A stretch of DNA of 64,000 nucleotides from assembly GCF_900157365.1 (NCBI RefSeq), contig NZ_FUEZ01000004.1:3626966-3690965 (forward strand), given 5' to 3'. Below are positions 8,380 to 17,401 of the stretch, one piece after another. Source of the stretch: Mycobacterium numidiamassiliense. Lineage in GTDB: Bacteria > Actinomycetota > Actinomycetes > Mycobacteriales > Mycobacteriaceae. Position 1 is the first letter of the stretch, and each line of letters begins with the position of its first letter. The notes below the pieces were generated by a model. The model saw nothing but the letters and a program-made list of their open reading frames with translations, was not told where the DNA came from and searched no databases. The translations under genes and the position numbers were made by a program.

Positions 8380-9095
8380 TAATCCTGGTCCACATCGAAG
8401 GACAGCGCCTGCTCGGACGTCTGGCCGCCCGCCAATTTGATGAAACGTGGCTCGCTGTCCAGAGATTCGCTGAGGTCCTCAATACTGTCGACGTCGGGCA
8501 GCAGCGGTGCGATATCCGGAAGGTCGGTCAGCGACGCCAGCCCCAGGCGCTCCAAGAACAGCTCGGTGGTGGCGAATGTGACTGCGCCGGTGTCCTCGTC
8601 GGCTCCGGCCTCGGTGATCAGGCCGCGCGCCAGCAGCGTACGCATGACGGCATCCACGTTGACGCCGCGCACCGCGCTCACCCGAGCGCGCGTCACGGGC
8701 TGTCGGTAGGCCACCACGGCCAGCGTTTCCAGCGCGGCCCGGGTGAGTTTGGAGCGCGCCCCGTCCAGCAGCAGCTTCTCGACGTACGGCGCGAATCGGG
8801 CCCGGGTGTACATCCGCCAGCCCTCACCGGTTTTCCGTAGGTCGATGCCGCTGTCGCGCTGGGTGAGTTCGTCGGCCATCACCTGCAGCTTCGCAGCGAT
8901 CCGATAGACCGGCTGTTGGGTGGCCGCGCCCAGTGCTTCCTCGTTGACCGGGGTGTCCACCACCAGCAACAGCGCCTCCAGCACGGAGCGCAGTTCGTCG
9001 TCGTCGAGCGGTGCCACCTCGGCGATTTCCGGAATGCCTGAAATGCCCGAGTCGAGTTCGACGTCGAGATCGACGTCGGGCAACTCTTCAGTCAT
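8379..9095 (-). CDS. scpB: Segregation and condensation protein B
   Basis: Winged-helix partner of ScpA in the SMC condensin complex, which compacts and segregates the chromosome. The 238 residues start at the ATG at 9095, inside TAATG shared with the scpA stop; a longer frame reaching 9149 would add 18 residues overlapping scpA and is not favoured. The N-terminus is acidic. The body shows two winged-helix regions, with LRSVLEALLLVVDTPV and LETLAVVAYRQPVTRARVS, the latter a hallmark of ScpB. Confidence 0.95.
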   Translation of the reverse strand: MTEELPDVDLDVELDSGISGIPEIAEVAPLDDDELRSVLEALLLVVDTPVNEEALGAATQQPVYRIAAKLQVMADELTQRDSGIDLRKTGEGWRMYTRARFAPYVEKLLLDGARSKLTRAALETLAVVAYRQPVTRARVSAVRGVNVDAVMRTLLARGLITEAGADEDTGAVTFATTELFLERLGLASLTDLPDIAPLLPDVDSIEDLSESLDSEPRFIKLAGGQTSEQALSFDVDQD

Positions 9096-9922
9096 TATTC
9101 GTCCCGCACTTCTACCAAGGATTCGTTCGTAGGACGCTCCCCGGTCCACGAAATCTGAAGCACGCCAAGCGCCTCTGACTGGTCGAATGCTACCGCCCGG
9201 GACCGATACAGTTCGAGCAGCGCCAAGAAGCGCCCGACGACCTCCATCGGCGCCTGGCAGTCGGCGACCAGCTCGGAGAACGTGGCCCAGCTGCCGCTGC
9301 CCCGGGCTTCCAGCAAGCCCAGCAATTTGCGCGCCTGCTCGGGCACCGACACCTGCAGCTCGTGCAGGTGTCCGATGGCGACCGTCGGCGCCGGCCGTGG
9401 GCTGAAAGCGATTGCCGCGATCTCGGCGAACCGTTGCGCGTCGACACCAAGCATCACCTCGGGCAGCAGCTCGGTGAAGCGGTCTTCCAGTGCCACCGCG
9501 CGCGGATAGCTACGCAGGGCGGTGGCCTCCAGCTCGGCGAACATCTCCGCGACGTGCTTGAACGCGCGGTATTGCAGCAGCCGGGCGAACAGCAGGTCGC
9601 GCACTTCCAGCAGCGCCAGGTCCTCCTCGTCGTCGATCTGTCCGGCCGGCAGCAACCGAGCGGCCTTGAGATCGAGCAGAGTCGCGGCGACCACGAGAAA
9701 CGCAGTGGTCTCCTCCAGATCCAGCTGCGAACCGATCGCGCGGGTGTAGGCGATGAAATCATCGGTGACCTGGTGCAGCGCCACCTCGGTGACGTCGAGG
9801 CGATGCGCGAAGATCAGCTGCAGCAGCAGATCGAACGGCCCCTCGAAGTTGGTCAGGCGGACGTGAAAGCCACCCGAGGCGCCGGTCTGGGGTGGCGCCT
9901 CACCGTTGTCGGTGGCGTTCAC
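9095..9922 (-). CDS. scpA: Segregation and condensation protein A (kleisin)
   Basis: Kleisin subunit that bridges the SMC heads. The protein has 275 residues. FHVRLTNFEGPFDLLLQLI near the N-terminus is the diagnostic ScpA opening, followed by the helical SMC neck-binding segment. The central part is acidic, and a C-terminal winged helix ends the kleisin. The GTG start at 9922 overlaps the stop of the ParA-like gene (GTGA). It is co-transcribed with parA and scpB, a common arrangement in Actinobacteria. Confidence 0.96.
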   Translation of the reverse strand: MNATDNGEAPPQTGASGGFHVRLTNFEGPFDLLLQLIFAHRLDVTEVALHQVTDDFIAYTRAIGSQLDLEETTAFLVVAATLLDLKAARLLPAGQIDDEEDLALLEVRDLLFARLLQYRAFKHVAEMFAELEATALRSYPRAVALEDRFTELLPEVMLGVDAQRFAEIAAIAFSPRPAPTVAIGHLHELQVSVPEQARKLLGLLEARGSGSWATFSELVADCQAPMEVVGRFLALLELYRSRAVAFDQSEALGVLQISWTGERPTNESLVEVRDE

Positions 9923-10782
9923 GCGCCAAATCGGTCGATGAACTCGCGGGCCAGGGCGCGGTAGGCGATCGCGCCCGTGGACTTCGGCGCCCAGGTGGTG
10001 ATGGGCTCGCCCGCCACACTGGTCTCCGGGAACCGCACCGTACGGGTGATCACGGTGTCAAACACCAGGTCACCGAAGCGCTCCACCACACGTGCCATGA
10101 CCTCGCGGGCGTTGACGGTCCTGGGGTCGTACCGGGTCAGCAGGATGCCGCTGATCTCCAACTTCGGGTTGAGCCGGTCGCGCACCTTGTCGACGGTATC
10201 GGTGAGCAGCGCCAGGCCTCGCAGCGAGAAGTACTCGCACTCGGTGGGGATGACCACGCCGTCGGAGCAGGCCAGCCCGTTGACCGTCAACAGGCCCAAC
10301 GACGGCTGGCAGTCGATCAGCACGTAGTCGTAGCGATCCAGCACCGGGTGCAATGCCCGGCCCAGGGTCTGCTCCCTGCCCACCTCATTGACCAACTGGA
10401 TCTCGGCCGCGGACAGGTCGATATTGCTGGGAACTAAATCCAGGTACTTGATCCGGGTGGACAGCAGGACGTCGTCAATCGACACCCGCGGCTCCACCAG
10501 GACGTTGTGAATGGTCTTCTCCAGCTCGTAGTGCGGAACGCCGAGGCCTGCGGACAGCGCACCCTGCGGATCCATGTCCACCAGCAGCACTCGGCGGCCG
10601 TACTCGGCGAGCGCCGCGCCCAGGTTGATCGTCGACGTGGTCTTCCCGACGCCACCCTTCTGGTTGCACATCGCGACCACCTTGGCCGGACCGTGGGCTG
10701 TGCGCGGCAACGGCTCGGGGATCGCCCGCGGCGGGCGCCCGGTCAGGCCGACGACGACATCGCTGTCGGGCGATTCCGTCAT
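9919..10782 (-). CDS. ParA/Soj-like ATPase upstream of scpAB
   Basis: Deviant Walker-type ATPase of the ParA/MinD family, 287 residues. The deviant P-loop KGGVGKTT is at residues 42-49, Walker A' VDMDPQG follows near 70, and the Walker B-like YDYVLIDCQPSLG lies in the middle. About 35 residues precede the first strand, rich in Pro and Arg. No ParB gene is adjacent. The gene instead heads the scpA-scpB operon, which suggests a role in chromosome organisation with condensin. It corresponds to Rv1708. The ATG at 10782 is preceded by a non-coding gap of 129 bp that probably holds the operon promoter. Confidence 0.92.
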   Translation of the reverse strand: MTESPDSDVVVGLTGRPPRAIPEPLPRTAHGPAKVVAMCNQKGGVGKTTSTINLGAALAEYGRRVLLVDMDPQGALSAGLGVPHYELEKTIHNVLVEPRVSIDDVLLSTRIKYLDLVPSNIDLSAAEIQLVNEVGREQTLGRALHPVLDRYDYVLIDCQPSLGLLTVNGLACSDGVVIPTECEYFSLRGLALLTDTVDKVRDRLNPKLEISGILLTRYDPRTVNAREVMARVVERFGDLVFDTVITRTVRFPETSVAGEPITTWAPKSTGAIAYRALAREFIDRFGA

Positions 10783-10911
10783 GCCTGGAGTGTTCGCGAG
10801 GTGAACATCGGGGGAAAGTCTAACGGCTCCGCGCGCTTAAACCGGGCGACCCGCAGGCAATCTCACCAGCGATTACGTCGAATGATCTCCGTTTCGGAGC
10901 CGACCGTGATC

Positions 10912-12012
10912 TCATGTCACACCGGCCCCAACCGCACCAATCAGGCAGGGCTCTCTGGACATATCGGCGAACACGTAGCCGTCGAATAGCTTCTGTGCCG
11001 TGCTCCGGACCGCCGCCCAGATTCCGAGGTCACTGTCGCCGGCGCGGGTGATGTCGATCATCGTCGTTCCTGTCGGATGCTCGACGACAATCGGTCGGGC
11101 GCCAGAGGGGCGGCCGATCAGTCGTCCGGCCACGGTGTCCGGAACGACGCTTGCGGTCGCCAGGCAAATGGCCGCGGAAACCGCGTGCGCGGTGTGGCAG
11201 CGGTCCGGCACAAAATAACGTGACCGAATGTCGCCGCACTCAGACTCCGACACCAGCAAGACCTTCGGCAGAACATAACCTCGCGCATCGCCCAGACCCA
11301 TCGCCAACGCCGCGCGAAGTCGCAGACGGGCGAGCCGATCCAGCAGGCCGGTATCGCTGTTGAGTTGCCGTGGCGATTCGTGACCCGTGATCCCAAATGC
11401 GCTGGCCTCGGCGATGATCGCGCAGACACCCGCATCAATCGCGGTGATCTCCACTGCCCCGATGAGGTCGACCGGACTGCCGGTAGGGAACAACTGCCCG
11501 GTCCGGCCGCCACAGAAGTTACTGAATACCAAGTCGATCGGCGAGGCCCGCTGCGGTACTCCGCCGATCTGACAGTCGGCGTCGTAGCGCAGGCAGGCAC
11601 CCGGCGTCCCGACCGAAACCATGACCGTGGCACCGGTGTTGACCAGGTGAACCCGGACCATCGTGTAGGGGTCGGCCGGCGCGACAAGCCCGCGCTCGAT
11701 CGCGAAGGGCGCGACGCCGGCGAGCAGGTTCCCGCACGTCAGGGTCCAGTCCACCCACAGGGTCGTGAGATCAACCTGAGCGAACAGATAGTCGACGTCG
11801 CAATCCGGGCGAGTCGACGGACCCACGATCGCCACCTTGGTCGTGGTCGAGCCGTCACCGCCGAACTGGTCGGTCTGACGTCGATCCAAGGATCCGAGAA
11901 TGACCGACAGCAACACATCCGGTTCAAGGCCGGTCTCGTCGAGATCCGACTTCAGGAGGTACATACCGGAGCAGGTACCGCCACGCATCATCATTGTGCG
12001 TAACGAGATCAT
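10912..12012 (-). CDS. PrpF-family isomerase (aconitate / oxalomesaconate isomerase-like)
   Basis: Member of the PrpF superfamily, enzymes that shift double bonds in methylaconitate- or oxalomesaconate-type tricarboxylates. The start was set at the ATG at 12012, because the family opening RTMMMRGGT appears at once and a strong Shine-Dalgarno AGGAGGGG precedes it; a longer frame to 12159 adds unrelated residues. The 366-residue product has the two-lobed diaminopimelate epimerase-like fold pattern, with CGNLL and a C-terminal block HTAHAVSAA. No prpB, prpC or prpD gene is nearby, so the pathway is unknown. Mtb has cycA and PPE genes at this place (Rv1704c-Rv1707), so this looks like an alternative accessory gene. 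Confidence 0.85.
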   Translation of the reverse strand: MISLRTMMMRGGTCSGMYLLKSDLDETGLEPDVLLSVILGSLDRRQTDQFGGDGSTTTKVAIVGPSTRPDCDVDYLFAQVDLTTLWVDWTLTCGNLLAGVAPFAIERGLVAPADPYTMVRVHLVNTGATVMVSVGTPGACLRYDADCQIGGVPQRASPIDLVFSNFCGGRTGQLFPTGSPVDLIGAVEITAIDAGVCAIIAEASAFGITGHESPRQLNSDTGLLDRLARLRLRAALAMGLGDARGYVLPKVLLVSESECGDIRSRYFVPDRCHTAHAVSAAICLATASVVPDTVAGRLIGRPSGARPIVVEHPTGTTMIDITRAGDSDLGIWAAVRSTAQKLFDGYVFADMSREPCLIGAVGAGVT

Positions 12013-12068
12013 GAGTTCCCCCCTCCTAGGGCAGACTAGGGATCGCGGTCTGTTGAGTAAAGAACCAA

Positions 12069-12092
12069 ATCGGCGAGCCGGTGCTCGCCGAT
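12069..12092. promoter_or_regulatory. Strong short hairpin in the divergent prpF / methyltransferase promoter region
   Basis: ATCGGCGAGC and GCTCGCCGAT form a perfect 10-bp stem around the tetraloop CGGT. It lies 43 bp upstream of the methyltransferase ATG and 57 bp upstream of the PrpF-like ATG. It could be a regulator site or an RNA hairpin in either leader. Confidence 0.4.
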
Positions 12093-12134
12093 CCACAAGC
12101 CCTTCGGCGGCCCGGACGCCTATCGTGGATTTCC

Positions 12135-12887
12135 ATGGGTCCCAAGCGACGGATGCCACTGCTGCGGTGGTCTTTTTGGCGGTTGGCCGCGGCCTCCCGC
12201 AACATCAACACGACGGGGCAGATCGGCGACGGGCGCGAGGCGGCCGTGGTCGACTACGTGTTGACGAACGCCCGAGCCGGTGACATCGACGACGTGGTCG
12301 CCACGATCGACAAGTTCGCCTACGAAAAATCCATCCTGATCAATGTCGGCGACGAAAAGGGCGAACTATTGGATGCCGCCGTGCGTCGCGCCGATCCCTC
12401 GTTGGTCCTCGAGCTGGGCACCTACTGCGGCTACAGCGCGCTGCGGATCGCTCGATCGGCGCCGAAGGCCAAGGTCTATTCCGTCGAGCTCGCCGAGGCC
12501 AATGCCGCCAACGCCCGCCAGATCTGGGCTCACGCCGGGGTCGCCGACCGCGTGACGTGTGTCGTGGGCACCATCGGCGACGGCGGCCGGACGCTGGATT
12601 CGCTGGCGAATGACCACGGATTCGCTTCTGGGACGCTTGATTTCGTGTTCCTGGATCACGACAAAGACGCTTACCTGGACGACCTGGAGAGCATCGTCGA
12701 CCGCGGTTGGCTGCACCCCGGCTCGGTCGTGGTCGCCGACAACGTCGGGATGCCGGGCGCGCCGAAGTACCGGGAATTTATGCGCCAGCAGCAGGGCACG
12801 GGGTGGAACACCGTGGAGCACAAGACGCATGTCGAGTACCAGACGCTGGTGTCTGACCTGGTGCTCGAGTCCGACTACCTCGGGTGA
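12135..12887 (+). CDS. SAM-dependent O-methyltransferase, catechol-O-methyltransferase-like
   Basis: A 250-residue class I methyltransferase of the COMT type, which methylates hydroxyls of catechol-like substrates using SAM and usually a divalent metal. The SAM motif VLELGTYCGYSA is followed by the acidic residue at the end of strand 2 (VYSVE). The motif FVFLDHDKDAYLDDL and VVADNVG supply the metal-binding Asp/Asn cluster typical of COMT. The ATG at 12135 starts MGPKRRMPLL; a GTG/TTG start further up to 12081 is possible but lacks support. It is the ortholog of Rv1703c. It is divergent from the PrpF-like gene and convergent with xerD. Confidence 0.9.
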   Translation: MGPKRRMPLLRWSFWRLAAASRNINTTGQIGDGREAAVVDYVLTNARAGDIDDVVATIDKFAYEKSILINVGDEKGELLDAAVRRADPSLVLELGTYCGYSALRIARSAPKAKVYSVELAEANAANARQIWAHAGVADRVTCVVGTIGDGGRTLDSLANDHGFASGTLDFVFLDHDKDAYLDDLESIVDRGWLHPGSVVVADNVGMPGAPKYREFMRQQQGTGWNTVEHKTHVEYQTLVSDLVLESDYLG

Positions 12888-12915
12888 TTCGGGCGGCGGA
12901 CTCAGCAGCAGGTCA

Positions 12916-12974
12916 GCGAAGTCGACGCCAGCGCGCGCACTTGCGGCGTGTCGTCACGTTGACGTCGACCTCGC
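12916..12974. terminator. Inverted repeat between convergent methyltransferase and xerD genes
   Basis: GCGAAGTCGACG (12916-12927) and CGTCGACCTCGC (12963-12974) pair with one mismatch across a 35-base loop, in the 100-bp gap between two convergent genes. There is no T tract, so intrinsic termination is not proven; the position suits a bidirectional terminator. Confidence 0.4.
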
Positions 12975-12987
12975 GGAAGGTTGGCCG

Positions 12988-13929
12988 CTATTGCGCACGC
13001 GGGTGGGCGCCGGCCCACACCTCGCGCAGCGCGTGCACCGTGACCAACGTGTAGATCTGCGTCGTGGTCACCGACGCATGACCGAGCAACTCCTGGACGA
13101 CCCGGACGTCAGCGCCGCCCTCGAGCAGGTGGGTGGCAAACGAATGCCGCAGCAGGTGCGGCGACACTCCGGACGTGATGCCCGCCGCGGCGGCCGCGTC
13201 CTGCAGCACCTGCCACGCGCTCTGCCGCGACAACCGGCCGCCGCGCACGTTGAGGAAGATCGCCGCGGTGCCCCGCCCGCGACGCGCCAACTCCGGGCGT
13301 CCGCGCACCAGGTAGGCGTCCAGCGCCTGCACGGCGGGGCGGCCCACCGGCACCAGCCGTTGCTTGCCGCCCTTTCCCCGCAGCAGCACCGTCCTGGCCT
13401 GGGTGTCGATGTCGTCGACGTCCAGGCCGACGGCCTCGGAGATGCGAGAACCGGTGGAATACAACAGTTCCAGCAGCGCCCGGTTGCGCAGCGTCAGCGG
13501 ACCATCGGCGGGACCGTCGCCGCCCGCGCCCTCGAGCAGCGCCAGCACCTCGTCGATGGTCAGACTCTTCGGCAGCCTGCGGCCCGGCGTCGGTGGCCGG
13601 ACAGCGCGCGCCACGTCCAGTTCGGCCAACCCCTCGGCAGCCGCGAAGCGGTGCAGGCCGCGCACCGCGATGAGTGCCCGCGCCGCCGACACCGCCGACA
13701 AGGCCGCGGCGCCCGAGTCTGGGTCGCCGCGGCGCAATGCCACCAAGAACTCGGAGACGTCGTCCTCAGCGACCTTGGCCAGATCTTCAATACCGCGGTC
13801 CGACAAGTGCTTTGAGTATCGACGCAAGTCGCGCCGATACGAACTCAGTGTGTTGGCCGCCACGCCGCGCTCGATGGTCAGGTGCTCGAGATAGCCCTGC
13901 ATTTGGCCCTCGAGGACCGGCGCTGTCAT
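12988..13929 (-). CDS. xerD: Tyrosine recombinase XerD
   Basis: Site-specific recombinase that with XerC resolves chromosome dimers at dif. The product has 313 residues, matching Mtb XerD (311). The N-terminal SAM-like domain (LEHLTIERGVAANTLSSYRRDL) is followed by the catalytic domain with Arg in STGSRISEA, HLLRHSFATH, and the terminal LGHASVTTTQIYT with the catalytic Tyr. The ATG at 13929 overlaps the stop of the Nudix gene (ATGA); the much longer upstream frame is a shadow of that gene. Position after pyrG and the Nudix gene is conserved in mycobacteria. Confidence 0.96.
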   Translation of the reverse strand: MTAPVLEGQMQGYLEHLTIERGVAANTLSSYRRDLRRYSKHLSDRGIEDLAKVAEDDVSEFLVALRRGDPDSGAAALSAVSAARALIAVRGLHRFAAAEGLAELDVARAVRPPTPGRRLPKSLTIDEVLALLEGAGGDGPADGPLTLRNRALLELLYSTGSRISEAVGLDVDDIDTQARTVLLRGKGGKQRLVPVGRPAVQALDAYLVRGRPELARRGRGTAAIFLNVRGGRLSRQSAWQVLQDAAAAAGITSGVSPHLLRHSFATHLLEGGADVRVVQELLGHASVTTTQIYTLVTVHALREVWAGAHPRAQ

Positions 13930-14549
13930 GGCGCGGCCTGTCGCGCCGCGAACGCCTTCGGCTTGTCCTTCCACAGGCTGTCCACCGAGCGTGGCTGCGC
14001 GAGCCCGGTGCGCACCGCATGAGCGGCCAAAATCCCGGCGACAGCAATGGCATTCACGATTTCGCCGCTGAGCACATTGCGCGCCGCCTCGACGAGCGGA
14101 TACCACCGCAACGTCATGTCGGCCTCTTCGTCGTGCGCCTCGGGCCGGTCGACCTGGCTGAGCCCGGTGGCCAGATAGACGCGCACCGATTCGTCGCTGA
14201 AGCCCGGTGTGGAGTCGAGGTCGACCAGCACCTGCCAGGTCTCGGCCTGTAAGCCGGCCTCCTCTTTGAGCTCCCGGGCCGCGGTGAGATGCGCGGGCTC
14301 CCCACCCACGTCGAGCAGCCCGGCGGGCAACTCCCACAACCGGCGGCCCAACGCGTGGCGATACTGGTAGACCATCGCGATGTTGTCGTCGTCATCCAGC
14401 GCCACGACGGCGACCGCGCCGAAGTGTTCGACAACTTCCCTGACGACGTCTTTGCCGCCCGGCATCCTCACCTGGTCGCGGCGCAGCGCGAAAATCTTTC
14501 CGGTGTACAACGTTTCCGACGACGTTGTGTTGAAGACATGCTCAGCCAC
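13926..14549 (-). CDS. Nudix hydrolase, ADP-ribose pyrophosphatase
   Basis: Hydrolyses ADP-ribose and related nucleoside diphosphate derivatives. The GTG at 14549 gives 207 residues, the length of Rv1700, and starts in the same place; it overlaps the pyrG stop. The Nudix box is complete: G-G-E-P-A-H-L-T-A-A-R-E-L-K-E-E-A-G-L, with the RELKEE core that binds Mg2+. WELPAGL precedes it, typical of ADP-ribose pyrophosphatases. It sits between pyrG and xerD with overlapping ends on both sides. Confidence 0.94.
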   Translation of the reverse strand: MAEHVFNTTSSETLYTGKIFALRRDQVRMPGGKDVVREVVEHFGAVAVVALDDDDNIAMVYQYRHALGRRLWELPAGLLDVGGEPAHLTAARELKEEAGLQAETWQVLVDLDSTPGFSDESVRVYLATGLSQVDRPEAHDEEADMTLRWYPLVEAARNVLSGEIVNAIAVAGILAAHAVRTGLAQPRSVDSLWKDKPKAFAARQAAP

Positions 14550-16293
14550 GAGCAGCAGGCTCAGGTAGCGACCGCCCGGCGCTGTCTCGATGCTGGTTTC
14601 CGTTGGACGAGTGATCCGGCATTTCCACCGGCAGCAGTTCGCCCTCTTTGTAATCGATGGCCGCGCCGACGAATGCGACAAACAGCGGGTGTGGCCGCGT
14701 CGGCCGGCTCTTCAGTTCAGGGTGGGCCTGGGTGCCGACCACGAACGGATGAATGTCGCGCGGGTATTCGACGAACTCGACGAGGTGTCCGTCGGGCGAG
14801 GTCCCGGAGAAGCGCAGGCCGCTCTCGGCGATCTTCTCGCGGTAGGCGTTGTTGACCTCGTAGCGGTGCCGGTGGCGCTCCGATACCTGAGTCGTCCCAT
14901 ATGCTTGGGCGATAAGCGAATCCGGCTCCAGCACCGCCGGATAGGCGCCAAGCCGCATCGTCCCGCCGAGGTCGGCTTCGCCGGCGACGATGTGTTCCTG
15001 ATCGGCCATCGTCGAGATCACGGGATCCGGTGTGCCCGGCTCGAATTCGGCCGAGTTGGCCTCGGTCAGACCGACCGAGCGCGCGGCCTCGATCACGATG
15101 CATTGCAGGCCGAGGCAGAGTCCGAAGACCGGCAGCCCGCGGGCACGCGCATGCCGGATGGCACCGATCTTGCCCTCGATGCCGCGAATGCCGAATCCGC
15201 CGGGGATCAGCACACCGTGCACGTCGGCCAGTGCCGCCGCGGCACCGGCAGCGCTCTCGCAGTCGTCGGAGGGCACCCAGACCATCTCGACCTTGGCCTG
15301 GTGCCGAAATCCGCCGGCGCGCAAGGCCTCGGTCACCGACAGATAGGCATCCGACAGGTCAACGTACTTGCCCACCAAGGCAATTCGGACCGTCTCGTGC
15401 GGCTCGTGCACCCGGCGCAGGAGGTCGTCCCACTCGGTCCAGTCGACGTCGCGGAACGGCAGGTTGAGCCGACGCACCACGTAGGCGTCCAGCTCCTCGC
15501 GGTGCAGCACCTTGGGGATGTCGTAGATCGACGGCGCGTCCGGGGTGGAGATGACGCCGTCGATGTCGACGTCACACATCAGCGCGATCTTGTCCTTCAG
15601 CGCCTCGGGAACGTTTCGGTCGCTGCGCAGGATCAGCGCATCCGGGGTGATACCGATGCTGCGCAACGCGGCCACCGAGTGCTGGGTCGGCTTCGTCTTG
15701 AGCTCGCCGGACGGGGCCAGGTACGGCACCAGCGACACGTGCAAAAAGAACACGTTCTCCCGGCCCAGATCGTGACGGACCTGCCGCGCGGCCTCCAGGA
15801 AGGGCTGCGACTCGATGTCGCCGACGGTGCCGCCGATTTCGGTGATGACGACGTCGGGGCGGTTGCCCTTCGCGTCGGGCTCGGCCATAGACCGGATGCG
15901 GCGCTTGATTTCGTCGGTGATGTGCGGGATGACCTGGACGGTGTCGCCGAGGTACTCGCCGCGCCGTTCCTTCGCGATGACCGTCGAATACACCTGTCCG
16001 GTAGTCACATTCGCCGAGCCGGACAGATCGCGATCCAGGAACCGCTCGTAGTGACCGACGTCGAGGTCGGTTTCGGCTCCATCCTCGGTAACGAAGACCT
16101 CGCCATGCTGGAACGGGTTCATGGTGCCCGGGTCGACGTTGAGATACGGATCGAGCTTTTGCATCGTCACGTACAACCCGCGGGCGGTAAGCAACTGACC
16201 GAGACTGCTGGCGGTCAGACCCTTCCCCAACGAGGATGCGACCCCACCGCTGACGAAGAGGTGCTTAGTGGCGGTTTGCGGGTGCTTTCGCAC
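14542..16293 (-). CDS. pyrG: CTP synthase
   Basis: Makes CTP from UTP, ATP and glutamine. The 583 residues comprise an N-terminal synthetase domain with SGGVASSLGKG (15-25) and the C-terminal class I glutamine amidotransferase domain with FGLCLGLQ, whose Cys is the nucleophile. The start is GTG with a clear Shine-Dalgarno GGAGGT about 5 bases upstream. The C-terminal tail after the glutaminase domain is longer than in enterobacteria, as usual in mycobacteria. Confidence 0.98.
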   Translation of the reverse strand: MRKHPQTATKHLFVSGGVASSLGKGLTASSLGQLLTARGLYVTMQKLDPYLNVDPGTMNPFQHGEVFVTEDGAETDLDVGHYERFLDRDLSGSANVTTGQVYSTVIAKERRGEYLGDTVQVIPHITDEIKRRIRSMAEPDAKGNRPDVVITEIGGTVGDIESQPFLEAARQVRHDLGRENVFFLHVSLVPYLAPSGELKTKPTQHSVAALRSIGITPDALILRSDRNVPEALKDKIALMCDVDIDGVISTPDAPSIYDIPKVLHREELDAYVVRRLNLPFRDVDWTEWDDLLRRVHEPHETVRIALVGKYVDLSDAYLSVTEALRAGGFRHQAKVEMVWVPSDDCESAAGAAAALADVHGVLIPGGFGIRGIEGKIGAIRHARARGLPVFGLCLGLQCIVIEAARSVGLTEANSAEFEPGTPDPVISTMADQEHIVAGEADLGGTMRLGAYPAVLEPDSLIAQAYGTTQVSERHRHRYEVNNAYREKIAESGLRFSGTSPDGHLVEFVEYPRDIHPFVVGTQAHPELKSRPTRPHPLFVAFVGAAIDYKEGELLPVEMPDHSSNGNQHRDSAGRSLPEPAARG

Positions 16294-16423
16294 AGGCGAC
16301 CTCCGTGAAGACGGGCAGGGCTTAGTTTTTGTCTAGCCTCAACCAGCTGGGCCTGCCGACCCACGGAAATCCACCCTAACACCCAACCCCGCCATGCCGC
16401 GCCGAACACGCCCTAGCGTCGGC

Positions 16424-17368
16424 CTACTGAGGCACCGTGATCGCCGTCGCGCCGTGTCCCGTGCCGTACTGCCCGGCATGGCCGCCGTTGATCAGGTCAT
16501 GCAAGCCCAGGATCGCGGTGATACGTCCGGGCGCGGAGTCGACGTCGTCGACGGTGCTGATCGCCGCGTTGATACCCGCATCGGCGCGGGCCACGGCGAC
16601 CGCGGCGCCCCCGGTCGCCGACCCATCCCGCCCGGCGAGCAGGGTGCCCGAACCGTGCGGAGCCAGCGCGGCGGCGAAGCGGGCCACGCTGGCGCCTTGA
16701 TTGCCGGCGTCTTGGGGTAACCCGCCGCCGGTGACGACCAGGGCGGTGTTCGCCGCCGCCAGATGGTCGCTGGGCGCGTAGGTGATGAAGCCGGTGTCGC
16801 GCAGTGCGGCCAGCACGGTATCGCGCTGCAAGTCGTCCACCGGCGGGACGGCCTGGTTGGTATTGATCAGCAGGGCGATGCCGAGGAGGTCACCGGCCTG
16901 CGAGCCCTGGTCGACGAGCTTGGTGCTCAATTGCTGGCCGGCGGGCAGCACCGACGAGTTCACCACGGTCCGCAGCTTCTCCGCGGAGTTGGCGTCGACG
17001 AACTCCTGCGTCAGCGCCACCGTCCCGGTGAGGGTGCCGCCGGCCTGTCCGACGATCTTCGCGACCGCGGCGACGTCGTCGTCCTTGGCGTCCGGCGTGC
17101 GGAACACCGCCACCGACTTGCCCGCGAGTGCGTCGTGCACGATCCGCCCGACCAGCTGGTTATCGAAATTGTTTGCCGCGCTAAGCTTTTCGTTCAGCAC
17201 ATTCTTCTGGTCGTTGAGCCCGCTGATCTGCGTGTAGAGGTCGCGCTTCTCGTCACGCAGGCTGGACAGCAGGGTGTCCGACAAGAAGCCGGAACCCAGC
17301 ACCACTCCGACGGCCAACGCCAGGAAGACCGCGGCCAGCGAGAATGCGTGGTGGCGTAACGAGATCAT
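16424..17368 (-). CDS. mctB: MctB / SteB-like envelope protein (copper transport annotation)
   Basis: Membrane-anchored protein of 314 residues with one N-terminal helix (about 9-32, SLAAVFLALAVGVVLGSGFL) and a coiled-coil stretch (about 36-66) leading into an extracytoplasmic domain. Rv1698 in Mtb is described as MctB, linked to copper resistance. The Corynebacterium homolog is SteB, which works with SteA to control cell-wall hydrolysis at division. The adjacent upstream gene here is the SteA homolog, so the division role deserves equal weight. The two genes are 33 bp apart and co-oriented. Confidence 0.88.
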   Translation of the reverse strand: MISLRHHAFSLAAVFLALAVGVVLGSGFLSDTLLSSLRDEKRDLYTQISGLNDQKNVLNEKLSAANNFDNQLVGRIVHDALAGKSVAVFRTPDAKDDDVAAVAKIVGQAGGTLTGTVALTQEFVDANSAEKLRTVVNSSVLPAGQQLSTKLVDQGSQAGDLLGIALLINTNQAVPPVDDLQRDTVLAALRDTGFITYAPSDHLAAANTALVVTGGGLPQDAGNQGASVARFAAALAPHGSGTLLAGRDGSATGGAAVAVARADAGINAAISTVDDVDSAPGRITAILGLHDLINGGHAGQYGTGHGATAITVPQ

Positions 17369-17401
17369 GACTGCACGTCCCTCGAACCTCCAAGAAAAAA
17401 A

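Noticed and set aside
14590..16308. A 572-codon plus-strand frame opposite pyrG
   Set aside because: It is antisense to a complete CTP synthase; long mirror frames are expected in GC-rich coding DNA.
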